A stretch of 64,000 nt of DNA from WRMS01 sp038562165 (GTDB taxonomy: Bacteria > Bacillota > Peptococcia > DRI-13 > UBA5745). The notes under the pieces are model-generated. The model saw only the letters and a list, made by a program, of their open reading frames with translations. It did no database searches and was not told the DNA's origin. The stretch spans positions 1 to 64,000 of the forward strand of contig JBCFAO010000021.1 of the NCBI GenBank assembly GCA_038562165.1, given 5' to 3'. This document shows positions 60,077 to 64,000 of the stretch, piece by piece. Position numbers and translations under genes: made by a program. Positions within the stretch are counted from its first letter, which is position 1, and the number at the start of each line of letters is the position of its first letter.

Positions 60077-61126
60077 TCATTTTCTTCTCTTCCAGGTTTC
60101 TACGGCTAATCGTACGGCTTTAAGATTCTTATCGGAAGAATGGGGATCTGCCACGCAGCCGGGGCCCACAATGATGCGCTTGCCGTCCATCATGTCTATG
60201 GCTTCATGGATGTGCTTTTCAATGGATTCAGGGGTGGCACCTTCGCCGGCCAGAATACTGTCGTAGACCAACTGGTTGTTCACGATGGAGGGACCCTCTT
60301 GCAGGCCTCCCAGAAAGATCTTATCGCTTTTTTTCTTTGCCTCCTCCATTGTGGGGCCGTCCTGCCGGTCATGCCAGTTCAGAACCGGGCAAGGATACTT
60401 GTTGATGGTCTCAAACATGGTGTTTACACCGTGAAGGTGGATCACGTTAAACCAGGTCTTGTCCTTATAAGCATTAATTACCCGCAGATCATAGGGCTTG
60501 CAGAACTCGGCGAAGGTTACGTCCGTCATCAGATTGTAGGTGGCGCACTGAGTGGCAAAGAAAAAGCCGCTGACACCGGCGTTGATATTGGCCTGTACGA
60601 AGTTCACCGTGGTCTCGGTAATAACCTCCAGGGCATGATGGACCGCCTCGGGATAGTTCACCAGGTCAGTGAACATCTTGTCACCGGTCAGCTTTTTCAG
60701 GGTGCTGGCGGGGCTGAAGATGGTCTGGATAAAGGGCGTTTCCAGCTTGCGCCGTTCCAGCTCTCTGGACACCCATTGAGCCAACTGCAGTGTCTTGCCC
60801 CATGTACCGTAAGTGGGGGCCAAAGGCTCCAGCTTGAGGTAGTCCTCCACATTCACCACACCGGGAGCGGCGATCTCTACCTCCTGATATTTATTGCAGA
60901 AGATTTTCAGCTTCGTTCCCCAGTCAGGCGTGGTATAGGCGCCGAAGGGCATCACCTTAATAAAGTCATAATCGAATTTTTCATTGAAATCGATCATCGC
61001 TTCTGCCAGTGAGCGTGAATCCTGATCAAGCTCATTCAGGTGCATCCATACGCTGACTGGAATGCGATCAACATTGTTACCTGCAAGCACTGCAGACAAC
61101 CTTTCTACCCTTGTCATATTTGTCAT
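60077..61126 (-). CDS. Uroporphyrinogen decarboxylase-like (MtaA/CmuA family) protein
   Basis: 349 residues of the URO-D superfamily: RVERLSAVLAGNNVDRIPVS, DYDFIKVMPFGAYTTPDWGT, GVSGFFFATQCATYNLMTDV, WFNVIHLHGVNTMFETINKY, RIIVGPGCVADPHSSDKN. Close relatives are methyltransferases that move methyl groups from a corrinoid protein to CoM-like thiols; the HLH and GPGC residues could bind zinc. No corrinoid protein is seen here. It is the first gene of the leftward unit with tctC-tctB-tctA and is divergent from a GntR regulator. The imported substrate may be its methyl or carboxyl source; this is inference. Confidence 0.85.
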   Translation of the reverse strand: MTNMTRVERLSAVLAGNNVDRIPVSVWMHLNELDQDSRSLAEAMIDFNEKFDYDFIKVMPFGAYTTPDWGTKLKIFCNKYQEVEIAAPGVVNVEDYLKLEPLAPTYGTWGKTLQLAQWVSRELERRKLETPFIQTIFSPASTLKKLTGDKMFTDLVNYPEAVHHALEVITETTVNFVQANINAGVSGFFFATQCATYNLMTDVTFAEFCKPYDLRVINAYKDKTWFNVIHLHGVNTMFETINKYPCPVLNWHDRQDGPTMEEAKKKSDKIFLGGLQEGPSIVNNQLVYDSILAGEGATPESIEKHIHEAIDMMDGKRIIVGPGCVADPHSSDKNLKAVRLAVETWKRRK

Positions 61127-61163
61127 AATTATCCCTCCAATTCAGATTTGTTTGTCTATTGAT

Positions 61164-61181
61164 ATTACATGGAAATGTAAT
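61164..61181. promoter_or_regulatory. Palindromic operator of the tct/URO-D unit
   Basis: ATTACATGGAAATGTAAT, 7-base arms with 4 bases between. It overlaps the end of the leftward promoter's -10. A second, looser palindrome (AATGTA / TACATT) lies near 61240-61261. Both are candidate GntR sites. Confidence 0.55.
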
Positions 61182-61206
61182 ATACAAACTTATAATATCT
61201 TGACAA
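61179..61206 (-). promoter_or_regulatory. Promoter of the URO-D/tct unit
   Basis: Minus-strand TTGTCA (61206-61201), 16 bases, TATATT (61184-61179). Its -35 shares DNA with the -35 of the divergent gntR promoter. Confidence 0.65.
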
Positions 61207-61229
61207 ATACAGCAAAAATGTATTATGAT
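61200..61229 (+). promoter_or_regulatory. Promoter of the GntR-family gene
   Basis: TTGACA (61200-61205), 18 bases, TATGAT (61224-61229), facing away from the URO-D promoter and sharing its -35 region. Confidence 0.65.
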
Positions 61230-61292
61230 ATTTAAAATTTGTAATGTAAAGAACGCTACATTTCGCTTTCCTAAGAGATTGGAGTGGAAACA

Positions 61293-62024
61293 ATGGGTGA
61301 AGATACCCCTCAATATGTAAAGATCCAAAACTACATTCTGGATGCTATCAACTCCGGAAAATATTTGCCGGGCAGCAAGATTCCAACGGAAAAGGAACTG
61401 GCGGAGATGTTCTCCGTCTCTCGCATCACGGCCAACAAAGCCCTCAAAGAGCTGTCTGTAGCCGGTGTGCTGGAAAGGGTGCGGGGCAGCGGGACTTTTG
61501 TGTGCGACCAGAAAACGATCCCCACGGAATCCTGCGCCTTCGTCTCCGCAGTCAAGTTCAACCCAACTCACATCCGCCATCATCAGCTCATCTCGTTCCG
61601 GATAGCCCCCGGGCCGGAGGCACTGCTGAAAAAGACCAATCTCCCTGCAAATACGGATTTCTATGAAATCATTCTGGCCAACAAGAAATCGGGAAGTCTC
61701 ATGGAGTCTCTGGATTACATCTACATCCCGTCCCCCACCGTGCCTGACACTTGCATCCTGCAGACCCTGGATTATCTCTGTACCCACTTCGTTTTCGACT
61801 ATTTGAAGACGAAGCTGGACACCAACCCCAAATACATGAAAATCTTTGTGAATACGCCGCTATATCCCTTTCTGGAATCTGCCCGTGAGCTGCTGAACAA
61901 TCCCCCCAACATGCAGATGTGGTGCACCGATATCTACGATGCCGATATGCAGCTCCTGGGCTCAATCTATACAATTTACCCCGATACCCTGCATGAGGTT
62001 CCGTTGTTTACCTTCGCCCTTTGA
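61293..62024 (+). CDS. GntR-family (HutC/UTRA) transcriptional regulator
   Basis: 243 residues from the ATG after GGAG. N-terminal winged HTH (YVKIQNYILDAINSGKYLPG, SKIPTEKELAEMFSVSRITA, NKALKELSVAGVLERVRGSG) and a C-terminal UTRA ligand domain (FYEIILANKKSGSLMESLDY). Divergent from the URO-D/tct genes and probably their regulator; the ligand may be a transported carboxylate or its product. Confidence 0.9.
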   Translation: MGEDTPQYVKIQNYILDAINSGKYLPGSKIPTEKELAEMFSVSRITANKALKELSVAGVLERVRGSGTFVCDQKTIPTESCAFVSAVKFNPTHIRHHQLISFRIAPGPEALLKKTNLPANTDFYEIILANKKSGSLMESLDYIYIPSPTVPDTCILQTLDYLCTHFVFDYLKTKLDTNPKYMKIFVNTPLYPFLESARELLNNPPNMQMWCTDIYDADMQLLGSIYTIYPDTLHEVPLFTFAL

Positions 62025-62167
62025 TGCAAAATAGGTATATACCTCATCTCATTTGTCTTGTTAATTGTATATATGTTTGATTATATATCTATATATATTC
62101 TATGTCAAGTATGATAAAAATCCTTTTGTTTTAAAAGTCTATACCTATTACCGCCGCAGAGTGGAAA

Positions 62168-62217
62168 AAGAGAGGTTGTTTTGTGTGCATGGCTTTACAC
62201 ACAAAACAACCTCTCTT
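62168..62217. terminator. Perfect 20-bp bidirectional terminator
   Basis: AAGAGAGGTTGTTTTGTGTG and its complement enclose a 10-base loop. It serves the convergent gntR and htpG genes; T-rich sequence follows on both strands. Confidence 0.8.
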
Positions 62218-62268
62218 GATTTATCGCTTTAACGGAAAGCTATAGAACGGTTAGAAACCTTACAACGC

Positions 62269-64000
62269 CTACTCCATCAATTCGCAAATGGCATTGGCAA
62301 AGGCAGCCGGATCCTCAATGGTCAATCCTTCAATCAGCAAGGCCTGATTGTAAAGCAAGAATGCATAGGTTTTTAATTTCTCCGGCTCCTTGCCCTCCAG
62401 CTTGGTCAAGGCTTCAAAAATTGGATGGCTGCTGTTGATTTCCAGTACCCGGTCAGCCTTTACCTGCTGGTCTGTGGGCATGGAGTTTAACACCTTTTCC
62501 ATTTCCAAAGACAGAGGCCCGTCACTGGTGAGGCAAACGGGATGGGATTTCAGCCGTTTAGACAGCCTAACTTCCTTAACCTTATCACCTAATGCCTCCT
62601 TCATGGCGGCAAACAAATCCTTATGGGCCTCGGCCTGCTCCTTGGCCGCTTCTTTTTCTTCATTGCTCTCCAGATTCAGATCCTTGTCGGAAACGGATTT
62701 AATCGCCTTACCGTCGTACTCCCGCAAAATCTTGATGGCAAACTCATCCACGTCGTCGGTGAGAGCCAGGATATCGTAGCCTTTATCTAAAACCAGCTCC
62801 GTTTGAGGCAATTGCCTGATCCGGCTGACGCTGCCGCCGCAGGCATAGTAAATAGCTTCTTGATCCTCAGCCATTTTTTCTTTGTACTCCGCCAGAGTCA
62901 CCATCTTATCTTCCTTCAAGGAATGGTAAAGCAGCAGGTCCTGCAGTTTATCTTTATCTGCCCCAAAGCTGTTATAGATGCCAAATTTTATCTGCAAGCC
63001 GAAATCTTTAAAGAAGCCCTCGTACTTTTCCCGGTTATCCTTTTGCAGCTTTAGCAGCTCCGATTTGATCCGTTTCTCCAGGCTCTTGGCAATAGCCTTA
63101 ACCTGGCGGTCCTGCTGCAGCATCTCCCGGGAAATATTCAGGGAAAGATCGGGGGAATCCACCAGGCCTTTAACAAAGCTGAAGCAATCCGGCAGCAGGT
63201 CGGCGCATTTTTCCATAATCAGCACGCCGTTGGCATAAAGCTGCAAGCCCTTTTCATACTCCTTGCTGTAATAATTATAAGGAGCATGGGCCGGGATGTA
63301 CAAAATGCCATTGTAGCTGACGGTACCTTCGGCACTGATGTGCATGTAGGTCAGGGGCTTTTCATAGTCGTAGAATTTCTCCATGTAAAAGCCTTCATAC
63401 TCCTCGGCGCTGACCTCATTTTTGTTGCGCCGCCATAGGGGAACCATGCTGTTTAACGTCTCAATCTCCTGATAGCTTTCATACTCCGGCATAGACTGAT
63501 CATCTTGGTCCTCCCCTTCTGCCTTGGCCTTGGGGCGGCTTTTCGTCACTTCCATGCGGATAGGATAGCGGATATAATCCGAATACTTTTTGATGATTTC
63601 CTGGATCTTATACTGCTCCAGATACTGATCGAAGTCCTCCTCCCCCTGGTTCTCTTTGATTTCCAGGATAATGGTAGTACCCCAATCTTCTTTCTCAAAG
63701 GGCTCGATGCCGTAGCCGTCGGCGCCTTCCGACTGCCAGCGCCAGGCTTCACTGCTGCCATAAGCTTTGCTGATGACGGTGATGCGCTTGCTGACCATAA
63801 AAGCGGAATAAAAGCCTACGCCAAATTGGCCGATGACTTCAATGTCCGGCTGCTCTTGGGCATTGTCTGAGCCGGCATTATCAACTCCGGCCGCTGTCTC
63901 AGCTTCCTCCGCCTCTGCAGAAACCTCAGCCTCATCCTCTTCCTGGCTGTCAGCCTTGGGCTTTTTCAAGCTGTCCTGATTTTCCTGCCGGAAATCCATA
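62269..64000 (-). CDS. htpG: Chaperone HtpG (Hsp90), N-terminus outside the window
   Basis: The visible 576 codons run to the window end, so the first about 110 residues (ATP-binding start) are missing. Motif IGQFGVGFYSAFMVSKRITV is intact, followed by the middle domain (PIRMEVTKSR, MHISAEGTVSYNGILYIPAH, LYANGVLIMEKCADLLPDCF, KGLVDSPDLSLNISREMLQQ) and C-terminal dimerisation domain. Just before the IGQFGVGF motif there is an unusual acidic insertion (SQEEDEAEVSAEAEEAETAA and onward) in the ATP-lid region. Terminates 52 bases from a shared hairpin. Confidence 0.95.
   Translation of the reverse strand, partial: MDFRQENQDSLKKPKADSQEEDEAEVSAEAEEAETAAGVDNAGSDNAQEQPDIEVIGQFGVGFYSAFMVSKRITVISKAYGSSEAWRWQSEGADGYGIEPFEKEDWGTTIILEIKENQGEEDFDQYLEQYKIQEIIKKYSDYIRYPIRMEVTKSRPKAKAEGEDQDDQSMPEYESYQEIETLNSMVPLWRRNKNEVSAEEYEGFYMEKFYDYEKPLTYMHISAEGTVSYNGILYIPAHAPYNYYSKEYEKGLQLYANGVLIMEKCADLLPDCFSFVKGLVDSPDLSLNISREMLQQDRQVKAIAKSLEKRIKSELLKLQKDNREKYEGFFKDFGLQIKFGIYNSFGADKDKLQDLLLYHSLKEDKMVTLAEYKEKMAEDQEAIYYACGGSVSRIRQLPQTELVLDKGYDILALTDDVDEFAIKILREYDGKAIKSVSDKDLNLESNEEKEAAKEQAEAHKDLFAAMKEALGDKVKEVRLSKRLKSHPVCLTSDGPLSLEMEKVLNSMPTDQQVKADRVLEINSSHPIFEALTKLEGKEPEKLKTYAFLLYNQALLIEGLTIEDPAAFANAICELME

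Overview
The window is a compact, mostly leftward-transcribed chromosome segment of a spore-forming anaerobic Bacillota, most likely a Clostridia or Peptococcales-type bacterium. The evidence is the sporulation genes yqfC and yqfD, two CotF-like coat proteins, two [FeFe]-hydrogenase systems, a MecA adaptor, AGGAGG-type ribosome sites and a moderate GC content with AT-rich intergenic DNA. The genus cannot be named from sequence alone. No rRNA, tRNA, CRISPR array or intact insertion sequence was seen.

Left part (about 130-16400, minus strand): one long Tad/Flp-type pilus or secretion locus. From its promoter at about 16.45 kb it runs: TadA ATPase, fused TadB-TadC platform, Flp1-like pilin, TadZ, a second TadA ATPase, separate TadB and TadC, a pilin-like peptide, two TadE/TadG-like pseudopilins, a CpaB-like protein, a tiny RRXRR-domain protein, a stalk-domain secreted protein, a 1,823-residue PKD-repeat surface protein whose best start is ACG, and a prepilin peptidase. 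Between the last two secreted proteins lies an overlooked type I toxin-antitoxin-like locus (25-residue holin-like toxin plus convergent RNA) and a rearranged, frameshifted relic of a second copy.

Centre-left (16.5-32.5 kb): a small winged-helix protein and dapA on the plus strand. On the minus strand are tig-clpP-clpX, an azlC-azlD-mutY group, and an operon reading pfkA, alr, a [2Fe-2S] thioredoxin-like protein, a PAS-containing sensory [FeFe]-hydrogenase and a SpoIIE/PP2C phosphatase. nth and mecA also lie here; a yigZ-family gene and a cytidylate-kinase-like gene are on the plus strand.

Centre (32.5-46.4 kb): the sporulation and housekeeping string yqfC-yqfD-(repeat-rich gap)-vanZ-phoH-pgpH/yqfF-ybeY-era-recO plus a DUF4342 gene. 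Next to it is a trimeric NAD-dependent electron-bifurcating-type hydrogenase operon (hydC-hydB-hydA plus a small ferredoxin). Its strong promoter carries a Rex-like operator, so NADH/NAD ratio probably controls it.

Right part (46.7-64 kb): a sirtuin, a stalk-domain protein, a WYL regulator with a HAD phosphatase, an autoregulated TetR / zinc-ribbon / TfoX-C operon, two CotF-like coat genes, a CyuA-type cysteine desulfidase and two tandem CNNM/CorC membrane proteins. A tripartite tricarboxylate transporter (tctC-tctB-tctA) follows a uroporphyrinogen-decarboxylase/MtaA-like gene; a divergent GntR/UTRA regulator faces them across palindromic operators. The window ends inside htpG.
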